DNA of 64,000 nucleotides from Verrucomicrobiota bacterium (GCA_004293445.1 RDYP01000001.1:124001-188000); one strand, 5' to 3'. Counted from the stretch's first letter, positions 27,782 to 34,584 are shown. Notes: a model not told the origin generated them from the sequence alone. A program made the numbers and translations.

Positions 27782-28303
27782 CTATTCCCTTTGGATTTCG
27801 GCCCCGGTTTTGAGGGATTTGGCCGGCAGGAACCTCCTCAATCCGCCTGGGGAAACCACCTTGAAACCGAAGCTGGCGTAAAAAGAGGCGGCTTGGGGAT
27901 GGGCGGCGTCCACAACCAAGCCGATTCCGCTGGTGAGGGCGATGGTCTCGGTGGCAATCTGGCAGGCGGTGGCGACCAGCATCGCGCCGAGCCCTTTGCC
28001 TTGGTGCGTCGCGGCCACTGCAAGCCGTCCGAGCAAGATCGCGGGAACGGGCTGGTTCGGCAGCCCCTTGGGGGCTTCGGGCCATGGTTTGGCTTCGATC
28101 AGGATGGGGGACAGTGTGAAGAAGCCCAAGATCGGCTTGGGGGGTGCCGCATCGATACCAACGAGCACCCGGGTGGTGCTCACGCCCTTTTCCGAATGCC
28201 CGCGGGCGGTCTCCCTGAGGTAGCGATCGACCGAATCGAGACCGCTGGTGAAGGCGGCCCGGTCGTGGTCGGCCGAGAGGCGCTCAATCGCGTAGGACGA
28301 CAT
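27782..28303 (-). CDS. GNAT acetyltransferase, toxin of a type II TA pair
   Basis: The 173-residue GNAT protein contains the acetyl-CoA loop in LGRLAVAATHQGKGLGAML (Q-G-K-G-L-G) and a C-terminal FYASFGFK segment. Toxins of the TacT/AtaT type acetylate the amino group of charged tRNAs and block translation. The start overlaps the upstream DUF1778 gene by 20 bp, the standard order for this TA type (antitoxin first). The 217-bp stretch 27565-27781 downstream has a GGAGGC/GCCTCC hairpin and an open frame on the plus strand without family resemblance, so no gene is called there. Confidence 0.88.
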   Translation of the reverse strand: MSSYAIERLSADHDRAAFTSGLDSVDRYLRETARGHSEKGVSTTRVLVGIDAAPPKPILGFFTLSPILIEAKPWPEAPKGLPNQPVPAILLGRLAVAATHQGKGLGAMLVATACQIATETIALTSGIGLVVDAAHPQAASFYASFGFKVVSPGGLRRFLPAKSLKTGAEIQRE

Positions 28304-28607
28304 GGCGCGATGCTTCTTTGGCAGCCTCCACCATCTTTCTGTTGGCCTTGGGCGGGCGGGCGATGATGGCGGTCACCGCGGCGGCTTGGTCACGGGTCAG
28401 TTGCCAGCGGGACTCGGCCTCGATGACCTGCTCGGCTTGCGCGGCCACGGCCTCCTGGATGAAAGCGGCGACAGCGACGCCTCGGATGGCCGCGGCATAC
28501 TCGATCTTTGCGGCCAAGGATTCCGGGAAGCGGGTGTTGATGCGCTTCTTTGCAGGAACCTTGGGGCGTCCCCGCTGGGTCTTTTGGGCTTCGTCCTTCG
28601 CTTTCAC
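28284..28607 (-). CDS. DUF1778 ribbon-helix-helix antitoxin
   Basis: The 107-residue protein has a basic N-terminus (KTQRGRPKVPAKK) and an RHH domain reading INTRFPESLAAKIEYAAAI with a following helix. This is the DUF1778 arrangement that binds operator DNA and wraps the GNAT toxin through its C-terminal tail. It is upstream of and overlaps the toxin gene, so the pair is likely autoregulated. DUF1778 antitoxins are about 80-100 residues, so length is normal. The first few codons are uncertain. Confidence 0.88.
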   Translation of the reverse strand: MKAKDEAQKTQRGRPKVPAKKRINTRFPESLAAKIEYAAAIRGVAVAAFIQEAVAAQAEQVIEAESRWQLTRDQAAAVTAIIARPPKANRKMVEAAKEASRHVVLRD

Positions 28608-28742
28608 AGCTGGAGCCTAGCCCATGCAGCGGCGTTCACAAGAATTTCCGGTGCCAGGAATGCACCGGCGGATGGGCCTCTTGTAGCCGGGTGGATGGTC
28701 GGGGTCGTCTTGTCTGCCGAGATCATCCGCGATGCCGTCGGC

Positions 28743-28870
28743 TCACCCAATCCTCATCCGCTCGATCGCGGTGGTCACATCCGTCGCCCGAAACCGCCGG
28801 GCCTCGCCCAGCTTGAAGTAGGGGATCAGCCCGGCCATGCGCTAGTCGCAGGGCTGGCGGCAACCGTGCG
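28743..28870 (-). pseudogene. degenerate excisionase-like HTH gene, copy 1
   Basis: The minus strand encodes MAGLIPYFKLGEARRF followed by RATDVTTAIERMRIG and a stop. This is the C-terminal half of a small MerR/excisionase-type helix-turn-helix protein. Upstream, the part that corresponds to RRQLYNWRM in copy 2 is altered and contains a TAG, so the gene is not intact. The remaining sequence of the 375-bp gap 28608-28982 shows no other gene. A nearly identical second copy is at 30725-30881. Confidence 0.6.
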
Positions 28871-28982
28871 TGACCACCCTCTTCGGCCAAGCCGATGATG
28901 AGAAACCCCCGGCGAAGCTTTGGGACATCCTTAGCGTGCGCGCAAAGTGTGCGAGCACGTGTTTCAAGGGAAGGGGGGCGGC

Positions 28983-30020
28983 TTATGGAGACACCGCGAA
29001 GGTGCGTTCCAATTGGATCAAGTCTGCGTGAATGGCATTGATGAGCTGGGTGCCCGTCAATTTCCTGGATGAGGTCATGCTTTCCGCGAGTCCGGCGCGT
29101 GACAGGGCTGGCATGGCGGTATCGAGGGCCTGGCGAAGCTGGATCGATTGGACTTGCTCCGGAGCCGCGTCGAGACCGGGCTGGCCGAGGGCGTCGATGA
29201 AGGTGGTGATGGCCGAAAATACGGGCATCCAATCGACCCAGCGTGGGAAGCCGGCCGGCTGGGACCAGGTGATGAGGACGTCCCATGCTCCGGGTTTGAC
29301 CCAGAAGATCTTCTCGCGGCCATTCCTGCGGGAGTGGATGTGACCGGAGTCCTCCATTTCATTGAGAGTGTGCTGGACGGACTTGGAAAAATACCCGGTG
29401 TCGCGGGCGATGGCCGCGGGATGTCCTGACTCGTGGGTGAGAAGCCAGCCGAAGATCTCCGCCCGCGCATTCGCCCCGAAGAGCGCACGCAGGGAGGTGA
29501 GCAGGTTGGCGGCGCGACTCGGGTCCGGTGACCGGCTCATGCGGCGCAGTTCGACGGGATCACGCAACAGTCCGTGGCGGAGGAAGTCCGGATCGGGTTG
29601 GTGGAAGATGGGCAAAGCGCTGCCGCCGGAGCTGATGAAGAGGGGTTCCGGTTCCAACCCGGCGGGCAATGGATCCGCGAGCGTGCTCCATTTCCGCATG
29701 ATGGATTGTGTGGCAAGTCCGCCACTGATTGCGGCGAGTACGCGCAGGTCTGCCACAGGCCACTCGTCGTGGATGCGGCGGAGCCTCTGGAGGTTGATGC
29801 GCTTGCCGTTCGAGCTCAACCAATCGATCACCTCGTCGAGCAGGCGCGGGTCATAGCGCCCGAAGCGCGTGGTGACCAGCAGCAGGGACTCTGGATCGAT
29901 GATGCGGTCGTCATCGCCGCCACGGTGGCCGGCCACTCCCAGGGCGGCCCATTGGTGCCACAGGAAATCGAGGAAGCGCCCGAGCAGCCTATCCCTGGAA
30001 TGTTGGAACGAGGTGGTCAT
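28983..30020 (-). CDS. winged-helix protein paired with nucleotidyltransferase
   Basis: From the ATG at 30020 the product has 345 residues. The central part contains a likely winged-helix DNA-binding domain (NARAEIFGWLLTHE, then HPAAIARDTGYFSKSVQHTLNEMEDSGHI and a basic RRNGREKIFWV wing). The N-terminal region is helical and the C-terminal 100 residues are helical and hydrophobic. It overlaps the end of the upstream nucleotidyltransferase gene by 32 bp. Together the pair resembles AbiE-type or DUF6036-type nucleotidyltransferase TA modules, where the HTH partner is usually regulator or antitoxin. Here the HTH gene is second and larger than usual AbiEi. The function is therefore inferred. Confidence 0.65.
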   Translation of the reverse strand: MTTSFQHSRDRLLGRFLDFLWHQWAALGVAGHRGGDDDRIIDPESLLLVTTRFGRYDPRLLDEVIDWLSSNGKRINLQRLRRIHDEWPVADLRVLAAISGGLATQSIMRKWSTLADPLPAGLEPEPLFISSGGSALPIFHQPDPDFLRHGLLRDPVELRRMSRSPDPSRAANLLTSLRALFGANARAEIFGWLLTHESGHPAAIARDTGYFSKSVQHTLNEMEDSGHIHSRRNGREKIFWVKPGAWDVLITWSQPAGFPRWVDWMPVFSAITTFIDALGQPGLDAAPEQVQSIQLRQALDTAMPALSRAGLAESMTSSRKLTGTQLINAIHADLIQLERTFAVSP

Positions 30021-30588
30021 GTCCGAGATGGGTGAGGAGGTCGGCAAGTTTGTCGCGGTGTGAGAGGCCTTGGATGTGTTCGAGCACCCAGCGTACGGCC
30101 GTCTCGGTTTCGGCGCTGGTGGGAGACAAGACCCGGAGGTCGTCGAGATCACGGGGCTTGGCGCGGTTGAGGGCGGCGTAGGTCTTGAGCTGGATCTGAC
30201 CGGAGCGGTTCACGAAGCTGATTTTCAGATAGTGGCCGTAGTCCCGCGTCTCCAGATCCTGCCAGAATGAGGCAGGGAGAAGGCGAAGATCGGGAAAATG
30301 CAATGAGGCCGCGCCGTTGAGCCAGTTTCCGCCGAGACGAAGTTCGTCCGCCACCTGAGCCGCTGCCACCTTGAGTGCATCAGGTAGCGGGAACGCAGGG
30401 TCCACCCCGCCGTCCCAGTCCCGCATGGCGAGAATATCGACATCCTCGGTGGAGCGGGAGATGATTTCCTGCGCGAGGAGAGCGGAGCCCCCGCAAACGA
30501 CCAGCCAGAACCCGGCCTCCTTTCGGTTGGCCAAGAGATTGCCAAGCAGCCCCAAGGCTTCTTCCAGAGTTTGTTGGCTCAGATCCAT
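29989..30588 (-). CDS. nucleotidyltransferase-fold protein (DUF6036/AbiEii-like)
   Basis: The 199-residue protein has the polymerase-beta-like nucleotidyltransferase signature GGSALLAQE followed by TEDVDILAM, so the Gly-Gly-Ser turn and acidic pair are both present. A late segment LKTYAALNRAKPRDLDDLRVL fits the C-terminal helices of DUF6036 proteins. Related toxins (AbiEii, MenT) transfer nucleotides to tRNA or other targets. It is the first gene of a two-gene unit with the winged-helix protein. The unit lies exactly between the two copies of the small HTH gene, suggesting movement as a module. Confidence 0.7.
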   Translation of the reverse strand: MDLSQQTLEEALGLLGNLLANRKEAGFWLVVCGGSALLAQEIISRSTEDVDILAMRDWDGGVDPAFPLPDALKVAAAQVADELRLGGNWLNGAASLHFPDLRLLPASFWQDLETRDYGHYLKISFVNRSGQIQLKTYAALNRAKPRDLDDLRVLSPTSAETETAVRWVLEHIQGLSHRDKLADLLTHLGHDHLVPTFQG

Positions 30589-30724
30589 AAAGAGTTTCGC
30601 GAAAATATCCGTTTTGGATGTTTTAGCAAGTCATTTTGCTTGCCCGCCGCTCCATGATCGAGGGCTCCACCGCGACGGCGATCTGATCCCCGTGTGGAAG
30701 CCGACCACAGGGGCAAAAGCCAGC

Positions 30725-30881
30725 TCACCCGATTCTCATCCTCTCGATCGCTGCGGCCACATCCGTCGCCCGGAAGCGGACGGCCTTGCCCAGCTTGAAG
30801 TAGGGGATCAGCCCGGCCATGCGCCAGTTGTAGAGCTGGCGGCGACAGACCTTGAGGTGGGGGGAGGTCCTGTTCGGTCAT
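30725..30881 (-). pseudogene. excisionase-like HTH gene, copy 2, one-base frameshift
   Basis: Reading from the ATG at 30881, the frame goes MTEQDLP and is then broken by one extra base in the G run at about 30858-30864. After correction it continues HLKVCRRQLYNWRMAGL, IPYFKLGKAVRFRATD and VAAAIERMRIG to the stop. The corrected product, about 51 residues, is a helix-turn-helix protein of the excisionase/MerR type. The rest is intact, so this is a recent lesion, a sequencing artefact, or programmed slippage. No other gene is seen in the 397-bp gap 30589-30985. About 120 bp (30723-30842) is repeated at 28741-28860. Confidence 0.65.
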
Positions 30882-30985
30882 CAGGTCGAGTTCGGCGCGC
30901 GGCGAAGTCGGGTGCGGATCCATGCCCGTGGATGCCGTGTCAACGGGGGGGCCAATGCCTGCCCGAAGCTTCCACAGTTTCCTAC

Positions 30986-31480
30986 TCAGGCGGGGGGAGG
31001 GCGGTTGGCGAGGCTTTGGCGCAGAGTTTCAACGATCCGGTCACTCAGGCGGAATCCGGTTGCCGCCAACCTCCGGATGGCGTCTTCGAAATCAATCAAC
31101 CCTTCAGCAGCGGCGTCCAACAGCAGACCCGCAGTGCCGGTGATTTCCAAGCCCAGCGCACTGGCCACCCTGCGTCCCCGCTTCTCATCAAGAATCAGCA
31201 GGCAGCTGGCTCGGTATTGCCATGCCAAGGTGATCGCGGATGCTTCTCCGGCATCTAAGGCTGCCGTTTCTTCGAGATACGGCGTTTGGTCCGGAATCAC
31301 CGAAACCCAATCCGGCTTGCTCAAAAAGAAACTCTTCAGACTCTCCGGCGCGCCGTGGTGGACAGCCTCAAGCCGGATGGTCTCGGTAACCACCACCTCG
31401 CCATAGAGCCTGAGCAGCAAATCCAGCTCCCCAATCTCGGCCAGACAGGACAAGACGGAATTATCGCTGATGACGATCAC
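30986..31480 (-). CDS. PIN-like toxin (DUF3368)
   Basis: The 164-residue protein has the PIN-fold acidic residues in ISDNSVLSCLAEIG (Asp6), ALDAGEASAITLA and LLILDEKRGRRVA. DUF3368 proteins are VapC-like putative RNases paired with UPF0175 antitoxins, as here. Its start overlaps the antitoxin stop by four bases (ATGA). Length is normal. The catalytic acidic set appears complete, so the toxin is likely active if expressed. It stands next to the copy-2 HTH pseudogene. Confidence 0.88.
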   Translation of the reverse strand: MIVISDNSVLSCLAEIGELDLLLRLYGEVVVTETIRLEAVHHGAPESLKSFFLSKPDWVSVIPDQTPYLEETAALDAGEASAITLAWQYRASCLLILDEKRGRRVASALGLEITGTAGLLLDAAAEGLIDFEDAIRRLAATGFRLSDRIVETLRQSLANRPPPA

Positions 31481-31749
31481 CGGCCAGCATGTCGGAATTC
31501 AGATGAGCGGCTTGCATCCGCCATTACCTCCTCAGCCGTCTGCCCGGGCCACACGCCGTGACGGGACAGCAAGGCTTGCGCGTCCCAGCGCGATTCCAAC
31601 TCCAGCATCCTGCGAACTTGATCCAGCGAAAGCACATCCTTCGCATACGCCTCCGTCGCCAGAGCCTCAAGGACCGCACGGCCGAGGTTTTGGAACCCAG
31701 CGCCAAGCTCTGCTGCCAGGTCGTCGGGAATGGTCACGGTCAAATTCAT
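31477..31749 (-). CDS. UPF0175-family antitoxin
   Basis: The ATG at 31749 (MNLTVTIPDD) gives a 90-residue product. It has the UPF0175 pattern: a helical middle (AVLEALATEAYAKDVLSLDQ), then VRRMLELESRWDAQALLSRHG. Starts further upstream add residues that do not look like the family. It is upstream of and overlaps the DUF3368 toxin gene, which is the usual order for this TA type. It probably represses its own promoter with the toxin. Confidence 0.85.
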   Translation of the reverse strand: MNLTVTIPDDLAAELGAGFQNLGRAVLEALATEAYAKDVLSLDQVRRMLELESRWDAQALLSRHGVWPGQTAEEVMADASRSSEFRHAGR

Positions 31750-32138
31750 TGGTCGGGAGATTATTCCACCCCCTGCCCGGGTGCAAATCCGAAAACCTTC
31801 CACCGAAGTGCCCCTGTTGCCTCAAAAGTTTTGACACCGGGGGAGGTTGGCTGTGGGCGGCTGGAAAAGGTCGTTGACTCAAAAAGGACGACACCGGCAA
31901 CCGAAAGGAATGCCGATGAGTCGAAAGATGGCTAAAAAAGTGTTGCCGCCTGCGGCAGTGTTATGCAGGGCGTGGCCGGGAAGGCCGGTCGCGCCTGATT
32001 GACGAGGTCTGCGAGCAGTGGGCGTGATGCTTCGCTGCTGTAGGACCCTGAAGAGGATCGGTGTGGTCGATTTTCAGAAGCAACATGTGGACCTGCTTCC
32101 CTCTAGCGCGCCCTCTTTGAGGGTAATTTGTGAGGCTC
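31750..32138. other. intergenic stretch with possible transposase remnant
   Basis: I see no intact gene in these 389 bp. On the plus strand near 31960-32030, two adjacent frames read MQGVAGKAGRA and RLIDEVCEQWA. The pattern resembles the N-terminus of some integrase-core transposases that begin with a GRSRLIDEVC-type segment. A one-base shift and stops on both sides mean any such gene is a small remnant. The rest has no clear repeat or promoter. Confidence 0.25.
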
Positions 32139-32696
32139 TTACTTTTTCGGCGCCGCGGGTGGGAAGAGTGGCTTTGGTGCTAGGTTGCAATTTCCCTTGC
32201 CGCTGCTGCTGCCGGTAATGCGACCGTTGGCATCGCGCTGGGTTCCGGTGATGGTCCCTGATGGGCTCTTGCGACTGTCTGTGCTGCCGGTGATGCGGCC
32301 GGATGCGTCACGAAAGATGGTCTTTTGGGTCGAAGTTCCTTGTGGGCGGCTCTCACCGCTCCCTTGGATTCTGCCGTTCGCATCGCGATAGGTCGTCCGG
32401 GTGGTGCTGCCACTGCTGCTTCGCGTATCAGCCGTGCCGGTGATGCGGCCGCTGGCGTCGCGAAAGTCCGTGCGAGTTGTGGAACTGATGCCGGGCCGGG
32501 TGGTGGCAGTGCCGGTAATGCGTCCCGTCGCGTCCCGGATCACAGCCCGCTCGGTGCCGTTGCTCTGTTTCTGGCGCTCAATGGTTTGGACGATACGACC
32601 AGAGGCATCGCGCACCACCTCGCGGCAAGTCTGGGCAGTGAGAAATGGAGCGAGAGCGATGGACAAGTAGAAGCTGAGGTAGGGGATTTTCATCAC
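32139..32696 (-). CDS. secreted protein with 25-residue RDASGRITG repeats
   Basis: The 185-residue product has a signal peptide (MMKIPYLSFYLSIALAPFLTA) and then five full 25-residue repeats and a partial sixth, each starting RDASGRITG or a variant. The linkers are rich in Thr, Ser and Arg. The repeat frame is uninterrupted, and the coding strand is supported by the signal peptide and by synonymous-type variation between units. The protein ends in a Pro-rich APKPLFPPAAPKK. It probably forms an extended beta structure outside the cytoplasm. I know no characterised homologue. It lies just downstream of the repeat array at 32.8-33.5 kb. Confidence 0.7.
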   Translation of the reverse strand: MMKIPYLSFYLSIALAPFLTAQTCREVVRDASGRIVQTIERQKQSNGTERAVIRDATGRITGTATTRPGISSTTRTDFRDASGRITGTADTRSSSGSTTRTTYRDANGRIQGSGESRPQGTSTQKTIFRDASGRITGSTDSRKSPSGTITGTQRDANGRITGSSSGKGNCNLAPKPLFPPAAPKK

Positions 32697-32806
32697 GCGT
32701 CTGACGAAGAGGTGCTGAGGATTATTCGACGATTCTTAAGTCTTTCTCTGGCGCTGAGAAGGTGCAGAGGAGTTGAGCATGAGTTGAATGCGATTTGCAT
32801 GCGAAA

Positions 32807-32995
32807 GAAGTGCGTCAATGCTCGGGAGAAGTTCGTTAACGCTCGGGAGAAGTGCGTCAATGCTCGGGAGAAGTTCGTCAACGCTCGGGAGAAGTTCGCC
32901 AACGCTCGGGAGAAGTTCGCCAACGCTCGGGAGAAGTGCGCCAACGCTCGGGAGAAGTTCGTCAAGGCTCGGGAGAAGTTCACCAAGGCTCGGGA
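32807..32995. repeat. 21-bp tandem repeat, nine units
   Basis: Nine consecutive 21-bp units, with starts at 32807, 32828 and so on every 21 bp, follow the pattern GAAGTTCGTCAACGCTCGGGA, written here as GAAGTTCGTC plus AACGCTCGGGA. Variation is mainly at the T/G of GAAGT[TG]CG and at the following bases. A partial tenth unit leads into the 280-bp repeat. Because 21 is a multiple of three, all frames show false heptad repeats (for example NFSRALT); I do not call these as proteins. There is no spacer variation, so it is not CRISPR. Confidence 0.9.
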
Positions 32996-33533
32996 GAAGT
33001 CGGTTTAGGCGTGGATGAAGTGCGATGGAGCGCTCTTCTCCTGCTTTGAACGGTAGGGACTGACTGCCAGGCGGTCCCACTTCACCGACGACGAAGGAGG
33101 CGGGGGGATCTGCCTTTCTCTGGCGATTCGCCCTCGAGGGAAAAGTGGGCCGGCCCGGCGGTCCAGCCCTACCGGGTTTTAGGCGGCTGCCGCCGATTTG
33201 CTTACATGGACGATCCACGATCTGCTTTTCACTGGCCAGCTGGGGAGCTTCGACGAAGTTCACCAAGGCTCGGACGAAGTTGGTTTAGGCGTGGATCAAG
33301 TGCGATGGAGCGCTCTTCTCCTGCTTTGAACGGTAGGGATTGACTGCCAGGCGGTCCCACTTCACCGACGACGAAGGAGGAGGGGGATCTGCCTTTCTCT
33401 GGCGATCCGCCCTCGTGGGAAAAGTGGGCCGGCCCGGCGGTCCAGCCCTACCGGGTTTTAGGCGGCGGCTGCCGATTTGCTGACATCGACGATCCACGAT
33501 CTGCTTTTCACTGGCCAGCTGGGGAGCTTCGAC
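32975..33533. repeat. 280-bp tandem duplication
   Basis: Copy A (32975-33254) and copy B (33255-33533) are almost identical, with about a dozen substitutions and a few 1-3 bp indels. Each starts with a 21-bp-type unit GAAGTTCACCAAGGCTCGG, contains GGTTTAGGCGTGGAT, and later CGGCCCGGCGGTCC and CTGGCCAGCTGGGGAGC. Both copies end with a GACGAAGTTC that restarts the unit. The period of 280 bp is not a multiple of three. No gene is supported within 32697-33533. Confidence 0.9.
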
Positions 33534-33838
33534 GAAGTTCGCCAACGAGATTTTCTGTCGATCTCCGTGATTTGCGGAGACTGTGATCTTTTTTGTGTAA
33601 ACTGCTCTCCGGCGATGGTGGTCATGGGTTGGTTGGCAGGCGATCGGAATCGAGACAAACCGCTGGGGTAGGATCGCACTGGACATCGCCCCCGTTGTGA
33701 ATGCGGCAGGCGGTGACGAGGAGATCCATGTGTGAGTCTTGCAGTTCGAAATGGCCGGCATTTCGAAATTTGAGCGTAAGGTCTACGCTGCTCTGGGTCG
33801 CGATATTCGTTGTGACGGCAGGAGTCGTGGATCTCCGA
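33534..33838. other. gap without a clear gene; open frame lacking a start
   Basis: These 305 bp follow the second repeat copy. On the minus strand one frame is open for about 70 codons, from near 33836 to a stop at 33622. It reads ...NIATQSSVDLTLKF, then DSHMDLLVTACRIHNGGDVQ, but lacks a usual start and any family that I recognise. It may be a fragment of a lost gene that continued upstream. A TTTTTTGTGTAAAC stretch near 33588 is AT-rich compared with the surroundings. Confidence 0.3.
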
Positions 33839-34159
33839 TCATCTTGCCCCGCTTGGGCTTTCCGTTTCCGAGTTGGCTGAGGCTTCGAAGTTTCCGAGCC
33901 ACTCGCCGATCACGACGCTGTAAACGAGATCTCCGTGATCGAGATCGACGTCGGGCAGGAATTCATCGTCGAAGGCGGAAAGAAGCTCTTGGAGATCGGA
34001 CTCCCGGAGGCCCGAGCTTTTGAGGAGGATGACGGTGCCGGCCACGCTACCATTTGCGAGGTAGTGCAGATCGATGGCTGCCACCTCGGTTCCATCGCGC
34101 AGGGCGAGGAAGCGTTCCGAAGAGGCGGTGCGGAGGGTGCGTTTCCAAGAGAGAGACAT
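33839..34159 (-). CDS. small hypothetical protein
   Basis: From the ATG at 34159 the product is 106 residues: MSLSWKRTLRTASSERFLAL, then a beta segment with VAAIDLHYLANGSVAGTVIL and an acidic helix ESDLQELLSAFDDEFLPD, then DLVYSVVIGEWLGNFE and a short polar tail. The alternating beta and acidic parts look like a compact folded domain. It lies 14 bp after the DUF4236 gene on the same strand, so the two are probably one transcript. I do not recognise the family. Confidence 0.55.
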   Translation of the reverse strand: MSLSWKRTLRTASSERFLALRDGTEVAAIDLHYLANGSVAGTVILLKSSGLRESDLQELLSAFDDEFLPDVDLDHGDLVYSVVIGEWLGNFEASANSETESPSGAR

Positions 34160-34173
34160 GTGAGAAGGGGTGA

Positions 34174-34419
34174 TTAGCTGATGTGGCGGGCGATCCAGAT
34201 GGCTGTGGCCAAGGTGGTAGGAATGGTAGCGAGCAACAGAAGGCAACTGCCGCGATGGCCGATACCGGTACCTGGGATGCTGAGATTCGTGTAGCGGCGT
34301 CCACGCGCGCTCGTGCCGACGCGGACACCCCGGGTGCCGACTGAGTAACCGATGCCGCTCTTACTCAAATTGATTCGGAAGGGACCAAGATTGATTGATT
34401 TTCGGTAGTAAAATCCCAT
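34174..34419 (-). CDS. DUF4236 domain membrane protein
   Basis: The 81-residue product starts with the DUF4236 signature MGFYYRKSINLGPFRIN, continuing LSKSGIGYSVGTRGVRVG and ARGRRYTNLSIPGTGI, followed by one hydrophobic helix (LLLLATIPTTLATAIWIA). DUF4236 is a beta domain of unknown function often found at the N-terminus of small membrane proteins in many phyla and on mobile elements. It lies 86 bp downstream of the tRNA-Ile-like gene and just upstream of a small hypothetical gene. Confidence 0.8.
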   Translation of the reverse strand: MGFYYRKSINLGPFRINLSKSGIGYSVGTRGVRVGTSARGRRYTNLSIPGTGIGHRGSCLLLLATIPTTLATAIWIARHIS

Positions 34420-34505
34420 GGCGGAAAGCTTGTTGGCGTGGATCTTGGACTCTGGGGTGGGACAGATATAGGGTGAGGCTAAAAATTTCTGAAAATGATT
34501 TCGGG

Positions 34506-34584
34506 TGGTAGGAGCGGTGGGTGTCGAACCCACGACCTCCCGCTTATAAGGTGGGCGATCTCACCGTCGCAGAGCTACGCCCCC
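34506..34584 (-). tRNA. tRNA-Ile-like gene, anticodon TAT, divergent
   Basis: On the minus strand a 76-nt cloverleaf plus encoded CCA can be drawn: acceptor GGGGGCG/CGCTCCT (two G-U pairs), an 11-nt D loop, anticodon loop CTTATAA, and a perfect T arm GTGGG-TTCGACA-CCCAC. The anticodon is TAT, which would read the isoleucine codon AUA. Two mismatches stand out: C-U in the D stem (11-24) and A-C in the anticodon stem (30-40). Most bacteria read AUA with a lysidine-modified CAT tRNA instead. It may be a functional special tRNA or a decaying, horizontally acquired one. Unlike tRNA-Ala here, it encodes CCA. Confidence 0.7.

Noticed and set aside
27574-27813. 79-codon plus-strand frame after the methyltransferase gene
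   Set aside because: No family resemblance, and it runs into the antisense of the GNAT gene; composition is not convincing.
30579-30923. 114-codon minus-strand frame over HTH copy 2
   Set aside because: It is the out-of-frame continuation of the HTH gene after the one-base insertion; the homologous protein sequence lies in another frame.
32807-33008. CRISPR-like array
   Set aside because: Units are directly adjacent 21-bp repeats without unique spacers, and no cas gene is nearby.
32693-33266. Heptad-repeat proteins (NFSRALT, LLPSVGE or NAREKFV frames)
   Set aside because: All three frames are open only because the 21-bp unit is a multiple of three; starts and ends are not gene-like.
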